Assembly: GCA_018715065.1 (NCBI GenBank) | Contig: DVMJ01000058.1 | Coordinates: 1-64,000, forward strand | DNA from: Fimiplasma intestinipullorum | Lineage (GTDB): Bacteria > Bacillota_I > Bacilli_A > Erysipelotrichales > Coprobacillaceae | Length of the DNA: 64,000 nucleotides | Direction: 5' to 3' | Shown: piece by piece, positions 42,992 to 52,191 of the stretch | Numbering within the stretch: position 1 is the first letter of the stretch | How the letters are laid out: every line of letters begins with the position of its first letter | Made by a program: the position numbers and the translations under genes | The notes under the pieces: generated by a model | What the model saw: only the letters and a program-made list of their open reading frames with translations | Database searches by the model: none | What the model was told of the DNA's origin: nothing

Positions 42992-44785
42992 CTAGTATAG
43001 CATTATTGTCGAAAAAAAGCTATGAAATATCCGCATGATCAGCATCCAACCAAACCCTAATCCTAAAGGAATCAGGATAGAGGCTCCTACGACCTTCCAG
43101 CTGCCACTTTCTTTTTTGATCGTCAGCAACGTTGTCGAACAGGGAAAATGCAGCAAAGTCAGAATGAGCGTGTTGAGGCAAGTTAGAACGGTCCAGCCAT
43201 GATCAAAAAAGAGAACTCGCAAACTCACAAGACCATATCCGGCACTCATCACACCCTGACCAGTATACATCATAGCCATCAGCGGAAGAACGATCTCATT
43301 AGCCGGGAAGCCTAAGATAAAGGCCATGAGGATCACTCCATCCAGTCCTACCAAATGCCCCAGCGGATCAAGCAGTTGGATGCCATAACTTAATAAAGAA
43401 TGTCCCTGCACCACGATATTGGCCAGACTATAAATCAGTATGCCTGCCGGAAAAGCTACGATAACAGCCCGGGCAAGCACTTTAAAAGTACGTTGAAAAA
43501 GACTCTCTACGATGATTTTGCCTAGATGCGGTCGCCGAAAAGGGGGTAATTCTAATACAAAAGCACTTTTCCCTGCACGCCTTAAACAGCATTTAGTCAC
43601 TAGTAACGTGTTGCCCAGACTGAAGGCCAGACATCCCAGAATGCCTAGTCCCAGATAGCGATAACCTATCAGCATAGTCAAAAGGATCATCAGCATCCCA
43701 AAGCGTCCATTGCACGGAACAAAGGAATTCGTGACCATCGCTGTGAGACGCTCTTTTTTTGAATGGAGGATCCGCGTTCCCATCACACCAACCGCATTAC
43801 AGCCCAGTCCCATACACATACATAATGCCTGTTTGCCACAAGCATGACAGCGCTGAAAACAGGGATCCAGATTCAAAGCGAGTCTAGGCAAAAAACCGAG
43901 TTCCTCCAAAAAGGAGAAAAGCGGGAAAAATATAGCCATTGGCAGCAGCATCACAGAAACGACCCATGCCAGTACACGATAACCGCCCAGTCCAATTGCC
44001 TCTGCCAATGGTAACGGCAGCAGCGCACGCAAACCTTCCAATAAAGGTGTTTCTAAAGAAAAAAGAAGATCACTTAAAAAAGCGCTTGGGATATTGGCAC
44101 CCAACATTGTCAGCCAAAGGATAGCCCCCAAAAAAAAGCTCATTATCAGCCAAGACGACCATTTGCCAGTTAGAAGACGATCAAGCCAGTGCTGTACTTT
44201 CGTGCCTTTCTTTTCTTGATGATACACCTGATGATAGATCCGACTTGCTTCTTCTCCCAGACGCACCCACGTATCGTCAGACATTTCTTCAAAATGAGCA
44301 TCGCTCTGAACAGCTGGTGGCAATGAAAGCAAAGCCTCATAGAGTTTCGATAGAGAATCACGAAAATAAGGTCCTAAAGTGAGTACAGGAACACCTAATA
44401 ATGCTTTTAGCTTTGTCATATCGACTAGATCAGCCTGTTTTAAGAAATTCAGTACAATGACTACTGACCTGCCAGAATAAATCATTTGCAACGCTAAGAT
44501 CAATTGGCGCTCCAGACAAGTCGCATCCAGCACGACCACATACCAGTCATCATGGCTGGCAACATATTGACGTGTTACTTCCTCTTCCGGACTTGTTGGA
44601 TAAAGAGAATAGGTTCCCGGCAAATCGATCCAGCGATATTTCTCTTTTTGATACACATGATACCCTTCTGCCAGTTCAACCGTCTTACCTGTCCAGTTTC
44701 CTGTGTGCTGGTGAAGATGTGTCGCTCGATTAAATAATGTGCTCTTCCCGACATTGGGATTTCCGACTAGCGTAATCGTGCGCAC
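42992..44785 (-). CDS. feoB: Ferrous iron transport protein FeoB (shortened, altered G4 motif)
   Basis: Membrane protein importing Fe2+, with an N-terminal G domain. G1 GNPNVGKST (8-16) and G3 DLPG (54-57) are intact, but the G4 segment reads NFLK (113-116) instead of NMxD and the G5 Ser-Ala is absent, so guanine recognition may be changed. About eight TM helices in two gate domains follow. 597 residues is shorter than the 650-770 usual. GTG start with GAGGGAAGG; overlaps feoA by 19 nt. Confidence 0.9.
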   Translation of the reverse strand: MRTITLVGNPNVGKSTLFNRATHLHQHTGNWTGKTVELAEGYHVYQKEKYRWIDLPGTYSLYPTSPEEEVTRQYVASHDDWYVVVLDATCLERQLILALQMIYSGRSVVIVLNFLKQADLVDMTKLKALLGVPVLTLGPYFRDSLSKLYEALLSLPPAVQSDAHFEEMSDDTWVRLGEEASRIYHQVYHQEKKGTKVQHWLDRLLTGKWSSWLIMSFFLGAILWLTMLGANIPSAFLSDLLFSLETPLLEGLRALLPLPLAEAIGLGGYRVLAWVVSVMLLPMAIFFPLFSFLEELGFLPRLALNLDPCFQRCHACGKQALCMCMGLGCNAVGVMGTRILHSKKERLTAMVTNSFVPCNGRFGMLMILLTMLIGYRYLGLGILGCLAFSLGNTLLVTKCCLRRAGKSAFVLELPPFRRPHLGKIIVESLFQRTFKVLARAVIVAFPAGILIYSLANIVVQGHSLLSYGIQLLDPLGHLVGLDGVILMAFILGFPANEIVLPLMAMMYTGQGVMSAGYGLVSLRVLFFDHGWTVLTCLNTLILTLLHFPCSTTLLTIKKESGSWKVVGASILIPLGLGFGWMLIMRIFHSFFSTIMLY

Positions 44786-45018
44786 AGGCCTTCCCTCATT
44801 TCTTCCACCCTGATCCGTTGGGCTTCTTCTAAGCGTAAAGCGAACTGACAGCCGCGAACACGATAAATTTGAGGATCTTTTAGAGGCCCACTACCTATCC
44901 ATTCAATCGGACTGCCCGGTATCACACCTAATGCCATCAACCGTTTAACGATTGTCTGCTCTAATTCCAAACAGACAATTCGCGCCTTTCTTCCTCTCTC
45001 CAATTCACTTAATCTCAT
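44767..45018 (-). CDS. feoA: Ferrous iron transport protein FeoA
   Basis: 83-residue SH3-like cytoplasmic partner of FeoB, with LMALGVIPGSPIEWIGSGPL, the family core. ATG 45018 has AGGTG at good spacing; the GTG at 45027 is too near. It overlaps feoB, indicating a coupled operon. No Fur box was convincingly seen upstream. Confidence 0.9.
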   Translation of the reverse strand: MRLSELERGRKARIVCLELEQTIVKRLMALGVIPGSPIEWIGSGPLKDPQIYRVRGCQFALRLEEAQRIRVEEMREGLCARLR

Positions 45019-45676
45019 TCCATTCACCTACACTCACTCTATCCTATGCAAGATTCTCTGATTGGTGAGTTAAAGTATATGCTGCATGTCAAGAATTGAT
45101 TCTGTTTCCATCCATTTCATTGCCTTTATACCATTCATATATCATCAAAACAAGAAAGTTTATGCATAACGGCATGATTGTTTCAGCCTCAAATCAAAAG
45201 ATACTTGAAATAAATCGCTGAAATCATCAAAGTCCTGCCTTTTGATAATCCCTGCTTGATATAAAATCAAGACGTTCTAAAGAGTCCAGACGGTCGCATG
45301 AAGAACCCAAACCCTAATCTCCGACCGCCATCCTCAACATTTTGCTTCAGATCAAAAACATGACTACCAAAGTGTTCAATAAAACTGACCAAAGATTCTT
45401 TAGTCAGAGCCCCCGGTTCTATACGGCGATTCAGCCATTCTGGCAGTCGCTGACAAAACAATTCCAAGTCACTTTCCTCAAATGATAGATGCAGCATCTA
45501 TTTATCTTATATCATCAAACCGATAACTCATCGTATCGACGAATGAACACAGTCTCATTTATCTGCCCACATCTCACAAAAGACGTCCGTTCACAATCAT
45601 CACTTTAAAGGAGAACCGTTTTGAATGCATTTTTAATACAGCGGTTCCCCTCAAATGACATACACTCAATGGAAGA
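45019..45676. other. 658-bp interval without a supported gene
   Basis: It holds the terminator of the surface-protein gene (45604-45651) and one unsupported 76-codon minus-strand ORF (45267-45497) that lacks a ribosome site. Otherwise nothing is seen. Confidence 0.55.
45604..45651 (-). terminator. Terminator of the surface-protein gene
   Basis: 10-bp arms AGGGGAACCG/CGGTTCTCCT (45642-45651, 45609-45618) with a 23-nt loop, then TTTAAAG; T run weak. Confidence 0.65.
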
Positions 45677-48600
45677 CTACTCTAGTTCACGTTTTCTTCT
45701 AAACATGATCAGCGCTGCTCCGGTCCCAGAAATAACAACCAGTCCCACCAGCATTGTCGTATTCTCATGATCTCCTGTTGGGACATCCGGAAGTAAACGA
45801 TTGGTCATCGTGATTTCATAAAGCTTCGTTTCATCATACTGATCATCAATGACCACCTCTATCGGATCACTTTCCAACACATAACCTTCTGGCGCTTTCG
45901 TTTCCTTCAGTGAATAGATTCCCTGTGTCACTACAAAGCTGGCAAGACCATTTTGATCGGTGAGCACGCTCATCAGTGCATTGCCTTGTTCGTCATATAA
46001 AGTAAACTCCGCACCAGCTAAGGCCAGACTTTCATCAGCCTCGTCCACTTTATGGATCTGAATGCTGGTTTCTTTCAGTACATTAAGGATCTCTTCACCA
46101 TCATTGATTTGAATCGTATACGCTGTCACTTGCGGTCCACGATAGGTAACAGAGAAATCGTACTCTGTTTCATTCAGTTCATAAGCGTCATTGGTCTTCA
46201 GTTCCTTGATATAGTAATCGCCCAGTGGTAAATCAACACTCGTCATTAAATGTCCCTCTTCATCAACAGCGCTCGTGTAGACAAGACTATCTTTGGCAAT
46301 ACCGACACTGCCATCTGCCATCAGGATATCGTTTCTTGCAAAGATGCCAAAGACGACGTCCGCATAGGCATTGGAATAATCATAATGATTCGTCTCCATG
46401 ACCTTAGTCAGATCTAATGTGACCGAGGCACGATTATTAAAGACATCCATGTCCACGTTGACTCCCTGTATATCTTCATCCTTGATTTCAAAAGCATACA
46501 CTTCATTATTTTGAACAAAACCATCAGGGACATTCGTTTCTTTCAGATAATATTTACCAACCAGCAGCGCATCTGAAATAGCCTTCCCCTCTTTATCTGT
46601 TTTCAAAGTCATGATAGCCTCATCCTTTTCAAAATACGTGATCCCATTACCGAGTGTGATATCCTCAGCGGCATAGATCGTAAATTCAACACCTTCAAGT
46701 CCTGCTTCATTAAAGACAGGGGTATGTGTCGTGCCAAAGTCGCTTTCACCTTCGGTGACCTCATTAAAGAGGTTACCGGTCTTATTGACAGTCACCTGTC
46801 CGGTCTTTAATTCGTCTAGCATCTCTATCTCCTGAATCTCGCCGGTATCACCCACCACAAATTTGATTTCATTCGCAAAATCAAACCCTAATGGATGAAT
46901 CGTCTCGACTAAGGTATATTCCTTTCCGACTTCTAAGCCTTCAATGATATGTGGTTCCTCACCACTGATCCATTCATCCACGATGTTGCCTTCTTCATCT
47001 CTGACCTCCAGATGCGCACCCGGTAATTCTTCAGATGTCGTGGCATCTTTCTTAGAAATCTCAACTTTTGTGATCTCATTTTCAAACGTATAACTAAAGG
47101 TGATGATTGCTTCACCACTATTGGCGACGATGTCAAACATATAAGCTAATGAATAGCTTGCATAACCAGTCGGTGCTTTGGTTTCAACTAAAGCAAAACT
47201 TCCGTTCACATCACCCACGATCCGATAGCCATCGATCACTGTCTGTGAGAAATCGGGATCGATGGCCTCCTCATCCGAAACGGCCATTGCTTCGATGATC
47301 GGCAGATCGATAGAGAAACGAATTGTCCCATCAGCTGTTGTCGTCACTGTTTCTAAAGCAGTGCCTGCATCAACGATGACTTCACCTTCATAATTAACGA
47401 TGTCTTTTGCGGCATATAATGTAATCTCAGCTCCGGTAACCGCTTCCTTGCTGTCGACATCAACCTTGATCGTATCCAGCTGAACCTGTTGTCTTTCATT
47501 CACAAAAGAGACACTTTCTTCAACTAAAGCAACTTCTTGTCCTGCATAAGCTAAAGTAACATCCTTTGGTTCCGCATTCAGCGTATAACCATAAGGTGCT
47601 TTCGTTTCTACAACCTGATATTTACCTAACGGATGGAACTGACTGATGGCATCCCCGCGTACATCGGTTACCAAATGTTCAACCACTGTCCCTTTTTCAT
47701 AAATAACAGCACCGTCATTGGATGGATCCATGATATCTTCAGCGGCGATGATGTCATATTCGGCTCCTTTTAATCCTCTCTCTTCGTAGATGAACTGGCC
47801 ATCTTCATAACCTACTAAGACCTCACCGGACTTATTGATCTTGATATGACCTGCAACTGCCTCATCACCAATCTTAACAGTGACAATTGCATCACCATCT
47901 TCATCCATAATAAAAGCACCTGTGTTGGTAATCTCAAAAGGAACTGCTTCCTTATTGAGCACATAACCTTCAGGTGCTTTGATTTCTTCTAACTGATAAG
48001 ATCCAGCATCGAGTTTTAATGGTGTAGAGACCATGCCTGTTTCATCAGTTGTAAAAGTATCCACTGTCTCAAAGATACCGACCTTCTGTGAAACCAATTC
48101 ACCGGTGGCCATATCTCTGATCTTAAAGCTGGCTCCTTCAATGGCAACTGTCTTACCCGTATCTTCATCCACTTTGATGATCTTGACATAAGCTTCAAAC
48201 GGTCCATCATTCATCACGCGATAAGGTAATGGTTCACGACTATCTTGATTGATCACAACTTCAAAATCCGCAACTGCAGTGACTTCATCCGGTGTCTTAG
48301 TCTCTCTTACCGTATACGTACCATAAGGTAACTCGATGGAGACATCATAACCCTGTTCATCCGTTACCAGTACATCATACGTTTTGGCAGCTTCCCAGCC
48401 ATTGGCGGTAACATCTGATTTTAATTTAACGGTAAATTCAGCACCAGCCAATGTTTCCGTTTCACCGGTAGAACCATCACTGGAGACCTTGATCAAACTG
48501 AAGGCCTGCTTCATGACCTGATCTGTGGCATCCACATGTACGGATACATGAGCGGTCTCTTGATCCTGATAAATTAAGGAAATCTGATACGCTGTTTCGT

Positions 48601-50278
48601 CTAAAAGGTAACCCTCAGGTGCTTGAGTTTCTTTGACATAGTAGTTGCCTAAAGGTAAATTAGACCACTGCACCTGATCATTTCCATTAAAGGTCTTGGT
48701 GGCATTGTCACCCCATTGACCAGAAATGGTCACTTCAGAGTTGGTGGGGAATAAAATGGATCCACTGGCGGGATCTTTGATATCTTCTGCAGCATACAAG
48801 GTATATTGTGCGCCTTCTAAAGTTGCATCCCCCTGTGCCGCTGATCCTGTTTCCTTATCTAGCTTACTTAAGGTAACGGTCCCCGTCACCGGTTCATTAG
48901 AGAAAGATAATTCTACCACTTGTCCTGCTTGGCTAATCGCTGCATTTTCGTTAACTTCTGTGATAACATAGTTTTCAGGCGCCTGTGCTTCACGAACCGT
49001 ATAAGAGCCATAGTCTAATAAACCAGAAGCAGCGATGCCATTGTCATTCGTATAGATCGTTTCAATGACTGAACCATCTTTCACGATTTCAAAAGCAACC
49101 CCTGCCTGTTTAACTACTTGATCAGTCTTAGCATCATATTTTGTGACTTGAATTTTGCCTTGCTTCCAATTGTTGGTTTGGGTGTAATGAGAAGTTATTC
49201 CGGCGGTGATCGTAATCGAATGAATCGTGCTGTCCAATATCAGATGTTCAGGCACACTGATTTCTTGAATATAGACTGTTTGTGGTTGTAAATCTTCGAT
49301 CGTCACCGTTCCATCACTGCCTGTAGTATAAGTACCAATCGGGTCACGCATGTCTGCATGATAAGAAAGCATAAACTGCGTATCAGGAACATAGACGCCA
49401 CGATCATCCTGTTTAGCTAATTTTAGATTTCCTGTCTCAACCCAATGAACGGTGAATCCGCCATAGTTTCCTGGATCCATAATTGGTTTCAAATATCCAA
49501 TGTCCTGTAAATTGTTATTAGAACTCGTTAATACAATCGGTTGATAATCTGGAAGATTTCCTTTTACTTCTCCCGTATTCCAAGTTCCATTTATAGTCAA
49601 AGGTGCTTCAAAATGAAAAGTGTCTCCGCCATTGATAGTGACCTGACCGGTCAATGACTGTCCATTACGGACCATCGTGACGTTGGATGGCAGAGTAATT
49701 GTGATTGAGTTATCACCGTCCATTGTGATGTTATCAGTAACCTGCTTATTACCTTGAATAATCGCATCAACAGATTCTGGATTAAATGAAATTGATTTAT
49801 CTGGAATTGATTGAGTAGCAATATAATTAAGAAAATCGTATACTCCTAATTCCCGATTTCCTTTTTCACCACCCGACGCAATCGATTCCGGACCACTATA
49901 CAAATACGACAACGCTAAAGAAGTTACGACAATTGCATTATTTGTACTTTTAAAACCTGACCAGGGTTCAACACCAGCATACCCATAATATAAAGCCTTC
50001 TTTATGTTCTCGTCCTGATAAGGTGTTTCTGTAAAAACAGTACCATTACCTGGCGTTGACTTGGGATGTTCTAAACAAAATGCCTGTCGTCCATCGACCA
50101 CAAAATTACCCACTGTCGCACTTCCATAACGACCTTGACTATCGCTGATCTTTCCTAAATATTGAAAGCTCGTATAGGCTTCAACATTCATGGTATTCAT
50201 CACTATTGGATAGATGAAAAGGCATACTGCCAGGACTATCTTCCATAGTCTACAAGATTGTTGTTTAATCACATTCAT
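45677..50278 (-). CDS. SpaA/Cna-B repeat surface adhesin with degenerate thioester domain and sorting signal
   Basis: 1533-residue wall-anchored protein. A signal peptide (about 1-35) is followed by a thioester-like domain with Cys68 in FCLE, but the partner TQxA motif reads TSLA (119-122), lacking the Gln that forms the bond. About eleven SpaA/Cna-B prealbumin-like repeats follow (each with the K...GAEFTLY...ETKAPEGY plan), where Lys-Asn isopeptide bonds commonly form. The C-terminus has VPTGD, a hydrophobic helix and RRKRELE: a variant sortase signal. No sortase gene lies in the window. ATG 50278 chosen over TTG 50299. Confidence 0.9.
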   Translation of the reverse strand: MNVIKQQSCRLWKIVLAVCLFIYPIVMNTMNVEAYTSFQYLGKISDSQGRYGSATVGNFVVDGRQAFCLEHPKSTPGNGTVFTETPYQDENIKKALYYGYAGVEPWSGFKSTNNAIVVTSLALSYLYSGPESIASGGEKGNRELGVYDFLNYIATQSIPDKSISFNPESVDAIIQGNKQVTDNITMDGDNSITITLPSNVTMVRNGQSLTGQVTINGGDTFHFEAPLTINGTWNTGEVKGNLPDYQPIVLTSSNNNLQDIGYLKPIMDPGNYGGFTVHWVETGNLKLAKQDDRGVYVPDTQFMLSYHADMRDPIGTYTTGSDGTVTIEDLQPQTVYIQEISVPEHLILDSTIHSITITAGITSHYTQTNNWKQGKIQVTKYDAKTDQVVKQAGVAFEIVKDGSVIETIYTNDNGIAASGLLDYGSYTVREAQAPENYVITEVNENAAISQAGQVVELSFSNEPVTGTVTLSKLDKETGSAAQGDATLEGAQYTLYAAEDIKDPASGSILFPTNSEVTISGQWGDNATKTFNGNDQVQWSNLPLGNYYVKETQAPEGYLLDETAYQISLIYQDQETAHVSVHVDATDQVMKQAFSLIKVSSDGSTGETETLAGAEFTVKLKSDVTANGWEAAKTYDVLVTDEQGYDVSIELPYGTYTVRETKTPDEVTAVADFEVVINQDSREPLPYRVMNDGPFEAYVKIIKVDEDTGKTVAIEGASFKIRDMATGELVSQKVGIFETVDTFTTDETGMVSTPLKLDAGSYQLEEIKAPEGYVLNKEAVPFEITNTGAFIMDEDGDAIVTVKIGDEAVAGHIKINKSGEVLVGYEDGQFIYEERGLKGAEYDIIAAEDIMDPSNDGAVIYEKGTVVEHLVTDVRGDAISQFHPLGKYQVVETKAPYGYTLNAEPKDVTLAYAGQEVALVEESVSFVNERQQVQLDTIKVDVDSKEAVTGAEITLYAAKDIVNYEGEVIVDAGTALETVTTTADGTIRFSIDLPIIEAMAVSDEEAIDPDFSQTVIDGYRIVGDVNGSFALVETKAPTGYASYSLAYMFDIVANSGEAIITFSYTFENEITKVEISKKDATTSEELPGAHLEVRDEEGNIVDEWISGEEPHIIEGLEVGKEYTLVETIHPLGFDFANEIKFVVGDTGEIQEIEMLDELKTGQVTVNKTGNLFNEVTEGESDFGTTHTPVFNEAGLEGVEFTIYAAEDITLGNGITYFEKDEAIMTLKTDKEGKAISDALLVGKYYLKETNVPDGFVQNNEVYAFEIKDEDIQGVNVDMDVFNNRASVTLDLTKVMETNHYDYSNAYADVVFGIFARNDILMADGSVGIAKDSLVYTSAVDEEGHLMTSVDLPLGDYYIKELKTNDAYELNETEYDFSVTYRGPQVTAYTIQINDGEEILNVLKETSIQIHKVDEADESLALAGAEFTLYDEQGNALMSVLTDQNGLASFVVTQGIYSLKETKAPEGYVLESDPIEVVIDDQYDETKLYEITMTNRLLPDVPTGDHENTTMLVGLVVISGTGAALIMFRRKRELE

Positions 50279-50313
50279 ACTATACCCTTGTCCTTTCAAT
50301 AGATTCGTTCAAA

Positions 50314-50334
50314 CAAAAAGCAGCTTGAAGCTGC
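50314..50334 (-). terminator. Terminator between the Ig-like protein gene and the adhesin gene
   Basis: GCAGC/GCTGC stem with a short loop and T5, just after the stop of the upstream gene; short but compact. Confidence 0.65.
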
Positions 50335-50353
50335 CTCAAAACAGAATTGATAT

Positions 50354-51220
50354 TTATGGAACGGGAATCCAATCCCCTTCATAATATGTACCATCTCTAT
50401 CAGATCCTGCATAATGCATATCCGAATCCCAGTTCTGACCAGGAGTTAAGCGGTCTAATACACTTGAAGAAGACTCACTCGATTCATTTCCTGATGATTC
50501 GGTTGAATGAGAAGAATGACTGTCTGAAGAAGAGGAATTGCTTCCCGCTGAAGATTGCTTCTTTGTAGGCGTGCTGCTTGAACCAGCTGAAGTTGCCGAT
50601 GGGATTGATTCAAGTTCTTCATTGATAGTAACAGACAGATTTTTTTCTACACTATTACCACTTTGATCAGTGATGATATATTTTACGGAGTACTGCCCAG
50701 CCATTTTGGTATCGATATCTTTTTCAATGGCGATACTCGTTTCATCCAGATCGGTGACACTGATATACTGATTCCAATCATGATTTGTTAGATCTGTACC
50801 ATATTCAAAACTCACACTTTCCTGGGAAAGCATTGCTTCTGGTGCCGTTGTATCAATAATGTGCAATGTAAAAGAGAGTTTTTGACTGCCTGCAGTGATG
50901 ATGCCCTCGTAATCACCTTTTTTTAGATAAGTTATACCATCTTCATTTGTGACAAGTTGATCTTCTGTATAATTCAGATGAATATCCTTAACTGTATTTT
51001 GCATTTTCACTGAAGTATTTTCGGTATCAATAAATACATCGGCGTCAGATGGCATGCCTGAACCCAGTTCCATGGTGTAAATTTCGTTATCAAACGGCAA
51101 TAATTGAATCTGATTTTGTTTTCTCTGATTGGCACTATACCAGCTTCCTATCCCCACTGATGACACAATGATGCCTAGCGCAGTGCTGCATTTTACCATC
51201 CGTTTCTTTTTCGCTTCCAT
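50354..51220 (-). CDS. Membrane-anchored Ig-like (DUF5011-type) protein with Ser-rich linker
   Basis: 288 residues: short cytoplasmic KKKRMVK, one TM helix (about 10-27), a beta-rich region, an Ig-like domain of the DUF5011/HYR type (DTTAPEAMLS... QYSVKYIITDQSGN, about 135-215), then a 60-residue Ser-rich linker and a conserved-looking end with GSDRDGTYYEGDW. The same Ig type occurs in the nearby deacetylase. Function unknown; a wall-associated role is likely. AAAGGATG precedes the ATG. Confidence 0.82.
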   Translation of the reverse strand: MEAKKKRMVKCSTALGIIVSSVGIGSWYSANQRKQNQIQLLPFDNEIYTMELGSGMPSDADVFIDTENTSVKMQNTVKDIHLNYTEDQLVTNEDGITYLKKGDYEGIITAGSQKLSFTLHIIDTTAPEAMLSQESVSFEYGTDLTNHDWNQYISVTDLDETSIAIEKDIDTKMAGQYSVKYIITDQSGNSVEKNLSVTINEELESIPSATSAGSSSTPTKKQSSAGSNSSSSDSHSSHSTESSGNESSESSSSVLDRLTPGQNWDSDMHYAGSDRDGTYYEGDWIPVP

Positions 51221-51271
51221 ATCATCGCATCCTTTCTATCATTTTCCCATTGACTCTTGTGATTACTTTCC

Positions 51272-51300
51272 ATTATATCATTTTATGACAAATTTGTCTT
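51272..51300 (-). promoter_or_regulatory. Promoter of the Ig-like protein gene with 12-bp palindrome
   Basis: AAGACA (51295-51300), 17-bp spacer, TATAAT (51272-51277). The perfect palindrome GACAAATTTGTC (51287-51298) overlaps the -35, a likely operator. Confidence 0.7.
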
Positions 51301-51501
51301 AAAATAATGTTTTAATCACTTATTCTAGCTACTTCGTTCAGCTCAAAAATTCGTTTTTTACAAAGACAAACACCAAAAAGGGTTATACAAAACCGCTCGT
51401 ATACAATGCTATTCACCTCTTTTCGCATATGCTGACATGAAGAAAGGGGATGCCGTCGGTTTCCCTTTTGTGGATTTGTTTCACACGAAGTGAAAACGGC
51501 A

Positions 51502-51528
51502 TAAAAAAAGAAGCACCTGCGCGCTTCT
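51502..51528 (-). terminator. Second terminator-like hairpin downstream of the GNAT gene
   Basis: AGAAGC/GCTTCT (51523-51528, 51509-51514) with T7; tandem with the terminator at 51540. Confidence 0.75.
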
Positions 51529-51539
51529 GACATTAACTG

Positions 51540-51578
51540 AAGAAAATAAAAAAGGAAAGCTGAAAACAACTTCCCTTT
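51540..51578 (-). terminator. Terminator of the GNAT gene
   Basis: 12-bp stem with two wobbles (51567-51578, 51551-51562), TTTT loop and TTTTATTTT. Confidence 0.85.
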
Positions 51579-51634
51579 GATTCCTATGCTACTATTCTAG
51601 ACGAAAAAAATCCCAAATGCAAGTATTTATTCAT

Positions 51635-52135
51635 TTATTTTAAAGGAATACGCGTATAGTATTCCTGCTCATCTTCATGATCGATATAAGCACCGCAATT
51701 CAGCATCGCTTTTAAACTGCCTGTATTATACTTATAACAACTTAAGTAAGCTAGATCGATTCCCCTTTCTTTAGCCTTTTCCAAACAGAGTTTCAATCCT
51801 GCGGTTGCATAACCTTGACGCCGAAATGCAGCACCGATTCCAAAACCGATATGCCCTGACCCATTTCTCAGATTTTCATTAAGATAATGGCGCAATTTGA
51901 AGACTCCTACAGCCTTGTTGTCATCGTTAAAGAGTACATAAGTGGTCTGAGGTACCTTCCAGGCTGGAAGTCCGATTCCCATTGCCGCTTGTTCACTTTT
52001 TTGAACCCATTGTTTGAAGATGTCCCGCGGCATATCTTTGGCTTCATTCATAAAGCCGTTTTCATTGGCTGGAAAGCTTTGAAAAAGGGCATAAATATCG
52101 TTATCGTTACATAACCACAGTTCTTTTAAGTACAT
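51635..52135 (-). CDS. GNAT-family N-acetyltransferase
   Basis: 166 residues with the acetyl-CoA pyrophosphate-binding loop FRRQGYATAGLKL and the preceding beta strand GHIGFGIGAAF. The C-terminal YLSCYKYNTGSLKAMLNCGA resembles acetyltransferases with broad small-molecule targets. ATG 52135 follows GGGGGGAA; the longer ORF has no ribosome site. Substrate unknown. It lies 57 bp after the deacetylase gene start region's downstream end and may be co-transcribed in neither direction with certainty. Confidence 0.85.
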   Translation of the reverse strand: MYLKELWLCNDNDIYALFQSFPANENGFMNEAKDMPRDIFKQWVQKSEQAAMGIGLPAWKVPQTTYVLFNDDNKAVGVFKLRHYLNENLRNGSGHIGFGIGAAFRRQGYATAGLKLCLEKAKERGIDLAYLSCYKYNTGSLKAMLNCGAYIDHEDEQEYYTRIPLK

Positions 52136-52191
52136 GCGGATTCCCCCCTCTTTCAAGCTATTCTACACTATTTTTTCTACAGGAGCAATTC

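Larger units (their letters stand above)
51301..51634. other. Gene-free interval between surface-protein genes
   Basis: It holds two minus-strand terminators (51502-51528, 51540-51578). The only ORF (51312-51569) is Cys/Phe-rich without family resemblance, runs through both terminators, and is rejected. Confidence 0.55.

Noticed and set aside
45019..45100. Fur box upstream of feoA
   Set aside because: No 19-bp palindrome resembling the consensus could be found by eye.
45267..45497. 76-codon minus-strand ORF between feoA and the adhesin gene
   Set aside because: No ribosome site, no promoter and no family resemblance; lies in a gene-free stretch. Could be a remnant, but not supportable.
51312..51569. 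85-codon minus-strand ORF
   Set aside because: Runs through two transcription terminators, with Cys/Phe-rich composition typical of non-coding AT-rich DNA.
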